A stretch of DNA of 13,913 nucleotides from Candidatus Avoscillospira stercoripullorum. GTDB taxonomy: Bacteria; Bacillota; Clostridia; Oscillospirales; Oscillospiraceae. The notes beneath the pieces are model-generated. The model saw only the letters and a list, made by a program, of their open reading frames with translations. It was not told the origin of the DNA and did not search any database. A program made the translations under genes and the position numbers. The DNA lies in assembly GCA_018712905.1 (NCBI GenBank), contig DVGD01000186.1, forward strand, positions 1-13,913, written 5' to 3'. Positions 1 to 5,709 of the stretch are shown here, piece after piece (the stretch's first letter is position 1; the number at the start of each line of letters is the position of its first letter).

Positions 1-49
1 TCTCCACCGGGATGTTTGGATAAGGAATGAGGAACCACCGGACGTGGGT
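1..49. other. Left edge, no gene recognised
   Basis: No gene can be supported in this short edge. A stretch near 5-17 (CACCGGGATGTTT) resembles the sequence just before the repeat cluster at 11222-11234 (CACCGCGATGTTT, one mismatch), so it may be the outer flank of the same repeat family rather than the end of an upstream gene. Confidence 0.3.
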
Positions 50-322
50 GTAGGGGCGCATTGTATATGCGCCCGGGGGAGGCACCTGCGAAATTGCAGG
101 AACGGGCGGATATGTAATCCGCCCCTACAGGGTGCGGTGGAAATTTGTAGGGGTCGATGTCCTCATCGACCCGTGCCGCGAAGCGGCTCACGACCACGCT
201 TCCGGTTTTCTCGTAGGGGCGGGGTTTATCCCCGCCCGCGGGTCGATCGGAGATCGACCCCTACAGGGTGCGGTGGGAATTGTAGGGGTCGATGTCCTCA
301 TCGACCCGTGCCGCGAAGCGGC
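50..322. repeat. REP-like composite palindrome cluster 1
   Basis: Three units, each opening with GTAGGGG; the two complete ones close with CCCCTAC. Unit 50-128 pairs a GGGCGCAT/ATGCGCCC hairpin (54-74) with a GGGCGGAT/ATCCGCCC-type hairpin near its right end. The second unit spans 147-264: a GGGTCGATG/CATCGACCC hairpin (151-172), a GCCGC-GAA-GCGGC mini-hairpin (175-187), then GTAGGGG again at 213, a GGGCGGGG/CCCCGCCC hairpin (217-237) and a GGGTCGATC/GATCGACCC hairpin (240-260). The third (282-322) is a half unit with the same mini-hairpin and runs straight into the A-tract of the neighbouring terminator. Units are separated by a conserved spacer containing GGGTGCGGTGG. No transposase is encoded here. 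Confidence 0.85.
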
Positions 323-354
323 AAAAAAAATGGCGCCTCCGAATTTCGGAGGCG
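323..354 (-). terminator. Rho-independent terminator of the HPr-like gene
   Basis: Read on the minus strand, a perfect stem CGCCTCCGAA/TTCGGAGGCG (334-354) is followed by T8 (complement of the A-run 323-330). It lies 15 bases past the stop codon of the minus-strand gene ending at 369. The T-tract abuts a REP-like unit. Confidence 0.9.
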
Positions 355-368
355 TCTTTCGTTTCACA

Positions 369-635
369 TTATCTGTAGACGGCGCTCTTGAGCGACTCGG
401 GCAGAAACTCCAGGGTCTCGCCGATGTTGGCAATCTTCTTGTGGAAGTCCAAATCCTCGCTCACCACCATCACCGGCTTGGAGAAGTCCAACGCAAACAG
501 GCCGATGAAGCTCTTGGCATCCACAATGACGCTGCCGTCCTGGGAGTGAAGACCCACGTCCTCGGGGCACTGCGTGGCCAGGTACTGAACCTTCTGGAGT
601 TCTTCAATGTTGTGGAAATGTTTCGTGGTAACCAT
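369..635 (-). CDS. HPr-fold protein lacking the catalytic histidine
   Basis: 88 residues. The core QCPEDVGLHSQDG...VDAKSFIGLFALDFSKPV matches the HPr (PTS phosphocarrier) fold around its Ser46 region (family pattern K-S-I-M-G), and Ser42 here sits where the HPr kinase target serine would be. The family's active-site HARPA segment with His15 is missing: the corresponding stretch is HNIEELQK. It is therefore unlikely to carry phosphate from PEP, and a regulatory role similar to Crh is possible but inferred. Start: ATG at 635 is chosen over the in-frame ATG at 668 because AAAGGAG (643-649) lies 7 bases upstream. It is monocistronic, with a strong promoter (708-736), a leader palindrome (659-674) and its own terminator. 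No signal peptide or membrane segment is visible. It could alternatively be a generic small HPr-like protein of unknown role. Confidence 0.75.
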   Translation of the reverse strand: MVTTKHFHNIEELQKVQYLATQCPEDVGLHSQDGSVIVDAKSFIGLFALDFSKPVMVVSEDLDFHKKIANIGETLEFLPESLKSAVYR

Positions 636-658
636 AGGAATGCTCCTTTCATTAGGTT

Positions 659-674
659 CGGTAAACATTTACCG
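659..674. promoter_or_regulatory. Leader palindrome, possible operator
   Basis: CGGTAAACATTTACCG: 7-base arms around a CA centre. It lies in the untranslated leader of the minus-strand HPr-like gene, about 27-42 bases after the predicted transcription start and 9 bases upstream of its ribosome binding site. It could be a repressor site acting as a roadblock, or an RNA hairpin. Confidence 0.5.
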
Positions 675-707
675 ATAAAGAATTATTGATTTCTTAACTA
701 CGGTCAC

Positions 708-736
708 AGCATACTCGCTTTTGGAGGATTTGTCAA
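708..736 (-). promoter_or_regulatory. Sigma-A promoter of the HPr-like gene
   Basis: On the minus strand, TTGACA (731-736) is followed after exactly 17 bases by TATGCT (708-713). This is a consensus -35 with a near-consensus -10. It points at the HPr-like gene and leaves a leader of about 65 bases. Confidence 0.85.
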
Positions 737-909
737 TATCTAAATGCTAAATTTGTGTAACATAGACAAAAAATTCCGTCCACAGGCGGCGTACTGTTGC
801 TAATCGCTGGAAAACAGATGCGATTTGAACACGAATTCACGCAATTATCCCGGGCTTGTCCCGGATTTACCCCAAAAAACCAAACGAATCGGCCAAACGC
901 GGGAGGGAC
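737..909. other. Divergent intergenic region
   Basis: Between the promoters of the HPr-like gene and the aminotransferase. AT-rich around 737-790. A short imperfect hairpin, CCGGG-CTTGT-CCCGG, sits near 850-870. Open frames crossing it have no ribosome binding site and no recognisable product. Confidence 0.5.
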
Positions 910-938
910 TTGCGGCTTTGGCCTCGACCCATTATAAT
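910..938 (+). promoter_or_regulatory. Sigma-A promoter of the aminotransferase gene
   Basis: TTGCGG (910-915), a 17-base spacer, then a perfect TATAAT (933-938). The transcript would start near 945, giving a leader of about 25 bases before the ATG at 970. Confidence 0.75.
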
Positions 939-969
939 AGTACAAACTGCAAAGGAAAGGATGATCCCC

Positions 970-2241
970 ATGTGCGCCACCTATGAAAGCCTGAGCAAAA
1001 AGCAGCGTCAGGCGGAATTTACCAAGGTCAAGTCTCACTTTGATTCTCTCAAGGAGCTGGGACTCAAGCTCAACATGGCGCGCGGCAAGCCGGGCAAGGA
1101 GCAGCTGGATCTGGTGAGCGATATTCTCACGGTGATGGTCAGCCCTGCCGACTGCGTCAGCGACGGCGTGGACGTGCGCAACTACGGCGAGCTCACCGGC
1201 ATTCCCGCGGCCAAAAGGCTCTTTGCCGACATCTTAGGCTGCAAGCCGGAGGAGTGCATCATCGGCGGCAACGCCAGCCTCACCCTCATGTACGACACCA
1301 TCTCCAAGGCCTACACCCACGGCCTCCTGCACAGTGAAACACCCTGGAGCAAGCTCGACAAGGTCAAGTTCCTCTGCCCCGCCCCGGGCTACGACCGCCA
1401 CTTCAAGATCACCGAGTCCTTCGGCGCGGAGATGATCGTGGTGCCCATGACGGAAGCGGGTCCCGACATGGATCTCGTGGAAGAGCTGGTGAAGGACGAG
1501 GCAGTCAAGGGCATGTGGTGCGTGCCCAAGTACTCCAACCCCGACGGCATCATCTACTCCGACGAGACCATCAAGCGCATCGCCAACTTAAAGCCCGCCG
1601 CCAAGGACTTCACCCTCATGTGGGACAACGCCTACTGTGTCCACGAGTTTGACGGGGACTTTGTGCCCTTTGCCGACATCATCTCCCTGTGCCGCGAGGC
1701 GGGCAACCCCGACATGGTCTGGGAGTTTGCCTCCACGTCCAAGATCACCTTCCCCGGCGCGGGCGTGTCGGTGATGGCATCCAGCGTGGAGAACGTTGCC
1801 TATATGGAAAAGCTCTTAACGGTGCAGACCATCTCCTACGACAAGGTCAACCAGCTGCGCCATGTGAAGTATTTAAAGGATAAGGCGCACACCCTGGCGC
1901 TCATGAAGCGCCACGCGGAGATCCTCCGGCCGAAGTTCCAGTGCGTCCTCCGGTGGCTGGATCAGGAGATCGCCCCGCTGGGCATCGCCACGTGGCAGCG
2001 CCCCAAGGGCGGCTACTTTGTAAGCGTCAACACCGCGCCGGGTCTTGCCAAGCGCACCTTGGCGCTTTGCAAAGAGGCGGGCGTAGTCATGACCGGCGCC
2101 GGCGCCACGTTCCCCTATGGAAAGGATCCGAAGGATAGTAACATCCGCATCGCCCCCAGCCTTCCCCCGGTGGCAGAGCTGGAGCAGGCCATGGACGTGT
2201 TCTGCACGTGCCTCAAGCTCGCGGCACTGGAGCAGGCGTAA
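970..2241 (+). CDS. AspT-type aspartate aminotransferase
   Basis: 423 residues, a PLP-dependent fold-type I aminotransferase expected to exchange the amino group between aspartate and 2-oxoglutarate in the cytoplasm. It resembles the Corynebacterium AspT branch (Pfam Asp_aminotransf): ARGKPGKEQLDL near residue 37, DVRNYGELTG, APGYDRHF, VKGMWCVPKYSNP. WDNAY (218-222) carries the Asp that pairs with the PLP ring nitrogen, STSKITFPGAG holds the Schiff-base lysine (Lys258), and NIRIAPSLPP holds the substrate-carboxylate arginine (Arg393). Start: ATG 970 has AGGAAAGG about 9 bases upstream. The in-frame ATG at 961 abuts that site, and the still longer frame from 856 starts before the promoter. It is monocistronic, with its own promoter and a MITE-borne terminator. 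It probably supplies aspartate for general biosynthesis; no link with the CODH operon is shown. Confidence 0.93.
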   Translation: MCATYESLSKKQRQAEFTKVKSHFDSLKELGLKLNMARGKPGKEQLDLVSDILTVMVSPADCVSDGVDVRNYGELTGIPAAKRLFADILGCKPEECIIGGNASLTLMYDTISKAYTHGLLHSETPWSKLDKVKFLCPAPGYDRHFKITESFGAEMIVVPMTEAGPDMDLVEELVKDEAVKGMWCVPKYSNPDGIIYSDETIKRIANLKPAAKDFTLMWDNAYCVHEFDGDFVPFADIISLCREAGNPDMVWEFASTSKITFPGAGVSVMASSVENVAYMEKLLTVQTISYDKVNQLRHVKYLKDKAHTLALMKRHAEILRPKFQCVLRWLDQEIAPLGIATWQRPKGGYFVSVNTAPGLAKRTLALCKEAGVVMTGAGATFPYGKDPKDSNIRIAPSLPPVAELEQAMDVFCTCLKLAALEQA

Positions 2242-2245
2242 ATAA

Positions 2246-2382
2246 AGGCTCCCCTGTGAAGGGGAGCTGGCAGGCCGTAGGCCTGACTGAGGGGTTGTAA
2301 GCTGGCGGTCATCGCAAGTTCTGATCCCCTCCGGCACGCAAGCGCGCCACCTCCCCTTGGGCACCAAGGGGAGGCTTTTTTT
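2246..2382. repeat. MITE-like palindromic element, copy 1
   Basis: About 137 bp. The left end holds the hairpin GCTCCCCT-GTGA-AGGGGAGC (2248-2267), then an AGGCC-GTA-GGCCT stem and ACTGAGGGGTTGT. The right end is the mirror image in pattern: a stretch with CCCCTCCGGCAC, a GCGC-type mini-stem, then a strong CCTCCCC hairpin and T7. 2307-2337 (31 bp) is identical to 2580-2610 in copy 2, and the right end is identical to that of copy 2. It starts 5 bases after the aminotransferase stop codon. Confidence 0.85.
2350..2382 (+). terminator. Rho-independent terminator after the aminotransferase gene
   Basis: Stem CCTCCCCTTGG/CCAAGGGGAGG with a 3-base loop (2350-2374), then C and T7 (2376-2382). It is the right arm of the MITE-like element, so the mobile element supplies the terminator. 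Confidence 0.88.
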
Positions 2383-2384
2383 GC

Positions 2385-2424
2385 GCCGCCTGGCGGTCGG
2401 GTCGATGAGGACATCGACCCCTAC
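2385..2424. repeat. Single REP-like unit
   Basis: A GCCGC-CTG-GCGG mini-hairpin followed by GGGTCGATG-AGGA-CATCGACCC (2399-2420) and CCCCTAC. This is the half-unit seen at 282-322, in reverse orientation. It sits 2 bases after the T-tract of the preceding terminator. Confidence 0.8.
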
Positions 2425-2435
2425 AAACCGCACCA

Positions 2436-2658
2436 AAAGGCTCCCCTGTGAAGGGGAAAAAAGCTCGCGCAGCGAGACTGATTGAAGAATTCTTGAACTG
2501 CCGGCCTTGGCCGGGAGTTCTAGGGGCAAAGCCCCGTAGAATTCTCCATCCAGCTTTGCTGGAGGGGTTGTATGCCTCCGGTCATCGCAAGTTCTGATCC
2601 CCTCCGGCACGGCTTCGCCATGCCACCTCCCCTTGGGCACCAAGGGGAGGCTTTTTTT
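2436..2658. repeat. MITE-like palindromic element, copy 2, with nested insert
   Basis: The same end sequences as copy 1 (AAGGCTCCCCTGTGAAGGGG at left; CCTCCCCTTGG/CCAAGGGGAGG plus T7 at right, 2626-2658), but about 86 bp longer. Most of the extra length is a separate palindromic insert between 2485 and 2549. The right hairpin could terminate plus-strand transcription reading towards cooS. Confidence 0.83.
2485..2549. repeat. Nested palindromic insert inside MITE copy 2
   Basis: AGAATTCT occurs at both ends (2486-2493 and 2538-2545). Between them are GAACT (2495-2499), CCGGCC-TT-GGCCGG (2501-2514), AGTTC (2516-2520), and GGGGC-AAA-GCCCC (2523-2535). The whole segment is nearly all stem and is absent from copies 1 and 3. 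Confidence 0.75.
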
Positions 2659-2812
2659 GCCCCTGCCTCTTCCCCCTTCCCTCCCATATCCCCCCTATCC
2701 CCATGGGATTTCGGGTGCTCCTTTGTGCCGCTCTCACCCGCAAAGCCTGGAAACACCGGACTTTCCGGGCTTTGTTCATTCTAACCAATTGCGAGAAGTT
2801 TCGCGAATCGCG
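2659..2812. other. Intergenic stretch upstream of the cooS promoter
   Basis: No gene seen. 2661-2704 is a pyrimidine-rich tract on the plus strand. 2741-2774 is a long hairpin: CAAAGCCTGGAAA pairs with TTTCCGGGCTTTG (one T-G pair) around an 8-base loop. CGCGA-A-TCGCG (2802-2812) abuts the promoter and is listed separately. Confidence 0.6.
2802..2812. promoter_or_regulatory. Inverted repeat at the cooS promoter, candidate operator
   Basis: CGCGAATCGCG, a perfect 5+1+5 inverted repeat directly touching the -35 hexamer (2813). A related imperfect pair, TTGCGA and TCGCGAA, lies just upstream (about 2789-2807). Its position suits either an activator overlapping the -35 or a repressor. The regulator is unknown and not encoded nearby. 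Confidence 0.45.
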
Positions 2813-2841
2813 TTGACTTCCCAATGAGAACTTGGTAGAAT
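2813..2841 (+). promoter_or_regulatory. Sigma-A promoter of the cooS-cooC-acsB operon
   Basis: TTGACT (2813-2818), a 17-base spacer, then TAGAAT (2836-2841): one mismatch from consensus in each hexamer. The predicted start near 2848 leaves a leader of about 135 bases that contains a GCGG-CTTG-CCGC tetraloop hairpin (2918-2929) and a 29-codon open frame. Confidence 0.82.
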
Positions 2842-2896
2842 AAGGCCAGTGAAAGAGGATTGTCCGGAGGTCAAAGGGGGCTTCTGGTCATTCTTC

Positions 2897-2986
2897 ATGC
2901 GATGGAACGGTTTCCCCGCGGCTTGCCGCCCGGATCATCGCAGCAAAAAGCGCTACTATTATGAAAGTAGGAGGACAATACATTGA
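2897..2986 (+). CDS. Possible 29-residue leader peptide before cooS
   Basis: ATG 2897 to TGA 2984-2986, beginning MRWNGFPAACRPDH and rich in Arg, Lys and Tyr (KKRYYYESRR). Its TGA overlaps the TTG start of cooS (TTGA), the geometry used for translational coupling. Against it, no well-spaced ribosome binding site is seen: the purine run at 2873-2880 is about 16 bases away. It may be chance. Confidence 0.2.
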   Translation: MRWNGFPAACRPDHRSKKRYYYESRRTIH

Positions 2987-4893
2987 AGGATTGGAAGGAT
3001 TGGGATCGCCTAATCACAGTCGACCAAATGGAAGAAGCGACTGCAAGCCTTTTGGAAACCGGCGCAAAAGTCGGTGCTGATTCCTGGCAGCAGCGCGTCA
3101 AAAACCAGACCCCCCACTGCGGCTTCGGCGAAGCAGGCACCTGCTGCCGCATCTGCTCCATGGGTCCGTGCCGCATCACCAAGAAGGCGCCCCGCGGCAT
3201 CTGCGGCTGCGACGTCCACGGCATCGTCGCCCGGAACTACCTGCGTTTCACCGCCGGCGGCTCCGCCACGCACTCCGACCACGGCCGCTCCATCGCCCAC
3301 ACCCTGTACCTGGCCAAGCCCGACGGCGCCTACCAGGTCAAGGATCCCGAAAAGCTCAAGAGAATCGCCAAGGAGTGGGACATCGAAACCGAGAATAAGG
3401 ATATCTACGACCTGGCGCACGAAGTGGCGCTCACCGGCCTCATGGAGTACGGCAAGCCCTTCGGCACCCAGCGCTTTACCAAGCGCGCCCCCGAGCACAC
3501 CCAGGAGCTCTGGGACAAGGCCGGCATCACCCCCCGCGCCATCGACCGCGAGGTCTCCCAGTCCATGCACATGACCCATATGGGCTGCTCCTCCCTCCCC
3601 GAGGCGCTGATCCGCCAGTCCCTGCGCGCCGGCCTGTCTGACGGCTGGGGCGGCTCCATGATGGGCACCGAGCTCTCCGACGTGCTCTTCGGCACCCCCA
3701 AGCCCATCGACACCGAGGCCAACATCGGCGTCATGGAGAAGGACATGGTCAACATTGTTGTCCACGGCCACGACCCCTCCCTCTCTGAGATGGTCGTGTT
3801 CTACGCCCAGGATCCCGAGATGATCGCCCTGGCCAAGGCCAACGGCGCCAAGGGCATCAACGTCTGCGGCGTGTGCTGCACCGCCAACGAAGTGGCCATG
3901 CGCCACGGCATCCCCATGGCCGGCAACTTCCTCCAGCAGGAGAATGTCGTCCTCACCGGCGCCTGCGAAGCCATCGTGGTGGACGTGCAGTGTATCTTCC
4001 CCGCCCTGGGTCCCCTCAGTAAGTGCTTCCACACCAAGTTCGTCACCACCTCTCCCATCGCCCGGATGCCTGACTCGGAGTACATCGAGTTCCACGAGGA
4101 GACCGCGGCGGAGAACGCCAAGGCCATTGTGAAGATGGCGGTGGAGAACTTCAAGAACCGCAACCAGGATCTCGTCAACATTCCGCAGCTCAAGAGCAAG
4201 GCTCGCGTGGGCTACTCCGTGGAGGCCATCAAGAAGTGCCTGGACGGCGTCACCAACTCCCATGTGGACGAGCTGGGCACCCTCAAGCCCCTGGCCGATG
4301 TGGTCAAGGCCGGCGTGCTCCGCGGCGCTGTGGCCATGGTCGGCTGCAACAACCCCAAGGTCCGCCCCGACACCGCCCACATTGAGCTCATGAAGAAGCT
4401 CCTCAAGAACGATATCATCGTCGTCGTCTCCGGCTGCTCCGCCCAGGCTGCCGCCAAGGCCGGCCTGATGGATCCCGAGGCCAAGGAGTTCTGCGGCGAA
4501 GGCCTCAAGCGCGTGTGCGAGCTGGTGGGCATCCCGCCTGTCCTCCACATGGGCTCCTGCGTGGACATCTCCCGTATGATGATCCTGGCCTCGGACCTTG
4601 CCAAGGACTGGGGCTGCAACATCTCCCAGATCCCGCTGTGCGGCTGCGCCCCCGAGTGGATGAGCGAGAAGGCCGTCTCCATCGGCAACTACGTCGTCTC
4701 CACCGGCATCGACACCTTCCTGGGCGTCGATCCCTACTCCAAGGGCTCCGAGGAAGTCACCGAGCTTCTCCAGGGCGAGACCGGCATCAAGACCTGGGTC
4801 GAGGCCAACTACACCGTGGAGCTGGACATCGAGAAGATGGGCGACATGATGATCGAGCGCATTGAAGCAAAGCGCGCCGCCCTGGGTATCTAA
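2983..4893 (+). CDS. cooS: Carbon monoxide dehydrogenase catalytic subunit (CooS/AcsA)
   Basis: 636 residues. Interconverts CO and CO2 at a Ni-Fe-S C-cluster; beside acsB it is probably the CODH half of CODH/ACS, feeding CO to acetyl-CoA synthesis. Metal ligands are visible: Cys46 and Cys54 (D-cluster), Cys55, Cys58, Cys63 and Cys74 (B-cluster), and for the C-cluster the VHGHDP histidines (261/263), GVCC (298/299), Cys337, Cys455, Cys485 and Cys526. Acid-base residues His97, His100 and Lys563 (SEKAVSIG) are present. Length is normal for the family. Start: TTG 2983 has AGGAGG (2969-2974) 8 bases upstream; the first in-frame ATG, 3028, has no such site. First gene of the cooS-cooC-acsB operon. 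The loop before Cys74 is about 3 residues shorter than I recall for Carboxydothermus CooS, and extra cysteines occur at 76, 295, 553 and 555. C-ending codons dominate, as expected for a highly expressed gene. Confidence 0.97.
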   Translation: MKDWKDWDRLITVDQMEEATASLLETGAKVGADSWQQRVKNQTPHCGFGEAGTCCRICSMGPCRITKKAPRGICGCDVHGIVARNYLRFTAGGSATHSDHGRSIAHTLYLAKPDGAYQVKDPEKLKRIAKEWDIETENKDIYDLAHEVALTGLMEYGKPFGTQRFTKRAPEHTQELWDKAGITPRAIDREVSQSMHMTHMGCSSLPEALIRQSLRAGLSDGWGGSMMGTELSDVLFGTPKPIDTEANIGVMEKDMVNIVVHGHDPSLSEMVVFYAQDPEMIALAKANGAKGINVCGVCCTANEVAMRHGIPMAGNFLQQENVVLTGACEAIVVDVQCIFPALGPLSKCFHTKFVTTSPIARMPDSEYIEFHEETAAENAKAIVKMAVENFKNRNQDLVNIPQLKSKARVGYSVEAIKKCLDGVTNSHVDELGTLKPLADVVKAGVLRGAVAMVGCNNPKVRPDTAHIELMKKLLKNDIIVVVSGCSAQAAAKAGLMDPEAKEFCGEGLKRVCELVGIPPVLHMGSCVDISRMMILASDLAKDWGCNISQIPLCGCAPEWMSEKAVSIGNYVVSTGIDTFLGVDPYSKGSEEVTELLQGETGIKTWVEANYTVELDIEKMGDMMIERIEAKRAALGI

Positions 4894-4917
4894 TCTAACG
4901 TAAACGAGGTCTTTGCT

Positions 4918-5685
4918 ATGAAAATCGCAGTCACCGGCAAGGGCGGCGTGGGCAAAACCACCCTGGCCTCCACCTTAGCCCGGCTCTATGCCGACGAGGG
5001 ACGGCCTGTGCTGGCCGCCGACGTGGATCCCGACGCCAACCTGGGGCTTGCCCTGGGCTTGACCGAGGAGGAGGTCAATTCCATTGTCCCCGTCTCCAAG
5101 ATGAAGGAGCTGGCCAAGGAGCGCACCGCCGCCAACGAGAGCAACACCTTCTATAAATTAAATCCCCAGGTCTCCGATTTGCCGGATAAGCTGAGCAAGG
5201 ATTGTAACGGCGTCAAGCTCCTGGTCATGGGCACCGTGGACACTGGCGGCAGCGGCTGCGTGTGTCCCGAGCATGTGATGCTCAAGGCCATTCTCTCGAG
5301 CCTGGTCTTCCGCAAGGACGATGTGGTCATCATGGACATGGAGGCCGGTCTCGAGCACTTGGGACGGGGCACCGCCAGCATGATGGATCAGTTCATCGTG
5401 GTCATCGAACCGGGCGCCCGGTCGGTGCAGACCTTTGGCCGGATCAAGGATTTGGCCAGGGACATCGGCATCACCAAGGTCAAGGTGGTGGCCAACAAGG
5501 TGCGCGACAAGTCCGACGAGGAATTCGTCCGCACCCATATCCCGCCGGAGGATCTCCTGGGCATGATCCACTACAATCCCCAGGTCATCGACGCCGACCG
5601 CAAAGGCCTCTCTCCCTACGATATGAGCCCTGAGGCCGTGGAGGAAATCCGCGCCATCAAGGCCGTGATCGACGCACAACAGTAA
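4918..5685 (+). CDS. cooC: CODH nickel-insertion ATPase CooC
   Basis: 255 residues. A MinD/ParA-class (SIMIBI) ATPase that helps insert nickel into the C-cluster of CODH and, in AcsF-type relatives, the A-cluster of ACS. Visible: deviant Walker A GKGGVGKTT (7-15) with the signature Lys8 and Lys13, the ADVDPDANL segment (34-42), the Cys-Val-Cys metal-binding motif at 114-116 (GSGCVCPEH) that forms the dimer-interface metal site in characterised CooC, and MDMEAGLEH (139-147). Lies 24 bases after cooS with GAGG 8 bases before the ATG, so it is co-transcribed. Position between cooS and acsB suggests it may serve both enzymes (inference). Full length, no anomalies. Confidence 0.95.
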   Translation: MKIAVTGKGGVGKTTLASTLARLYADEGRPVLAADVDPDANLGLALGLTEEEVNSIVPVSKMKELAKERTAANESNTFYKLNPQVSDLPDKLSKDCNGVKLLVMGTVDTGGSGCVCPEHVMLKAILSSLVFRKDDVVIMDMEAGLEHLGRGTASMMDQFIVVIEPGARSVQTFGRIKDLARDIGITKVKVVANKVRDKSDEEFVRTHIPPEDLLGMIHYNPQVIDADRKGLSPYDMSPEAVEEIRAIKAVIDAQQ

Positions 5686-5709
5686 CGATTCGAAAGGAAT
5701 GAACATAGA

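Noticed and set aside
50..322. CRISPR array
   Set aside because: The repeats are irregular composite hairpins with short conserved spacers, not direct repeats separated by unique spacers of uniform length, and no cas genes are nearby.
44..689. Plus-strand open frames of 115 and 185 codons across the left repeats
   Set aside because: They are translations of the REP-like palindromes and of the antisense of the HPr-like gene. Phrases such as VGVDVLIDPCREAA recur wherever the repeat occurs, and no ribosome binding site is present.
1873..2643. 256-codon minus-strand open frame over the aminotransferase end and the MITE-like elements
   Set aside because: It consists of antisense coding sequence joined to repeat translation (repeated PEGIRTCDDR), so it is not a gene.
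2842..2982. Riboswitch in the cooS leader
   Set aside because: The leader is long enough, but I see no core motif of a known class (for example cobalamin, THF or SAM), only small hairpins.
3010..4548. 512-codon minus-strand open frame opposite cooS
   Set aside because: Same cause: antisense of a highly biased gene, low-complexity product, no start signals.
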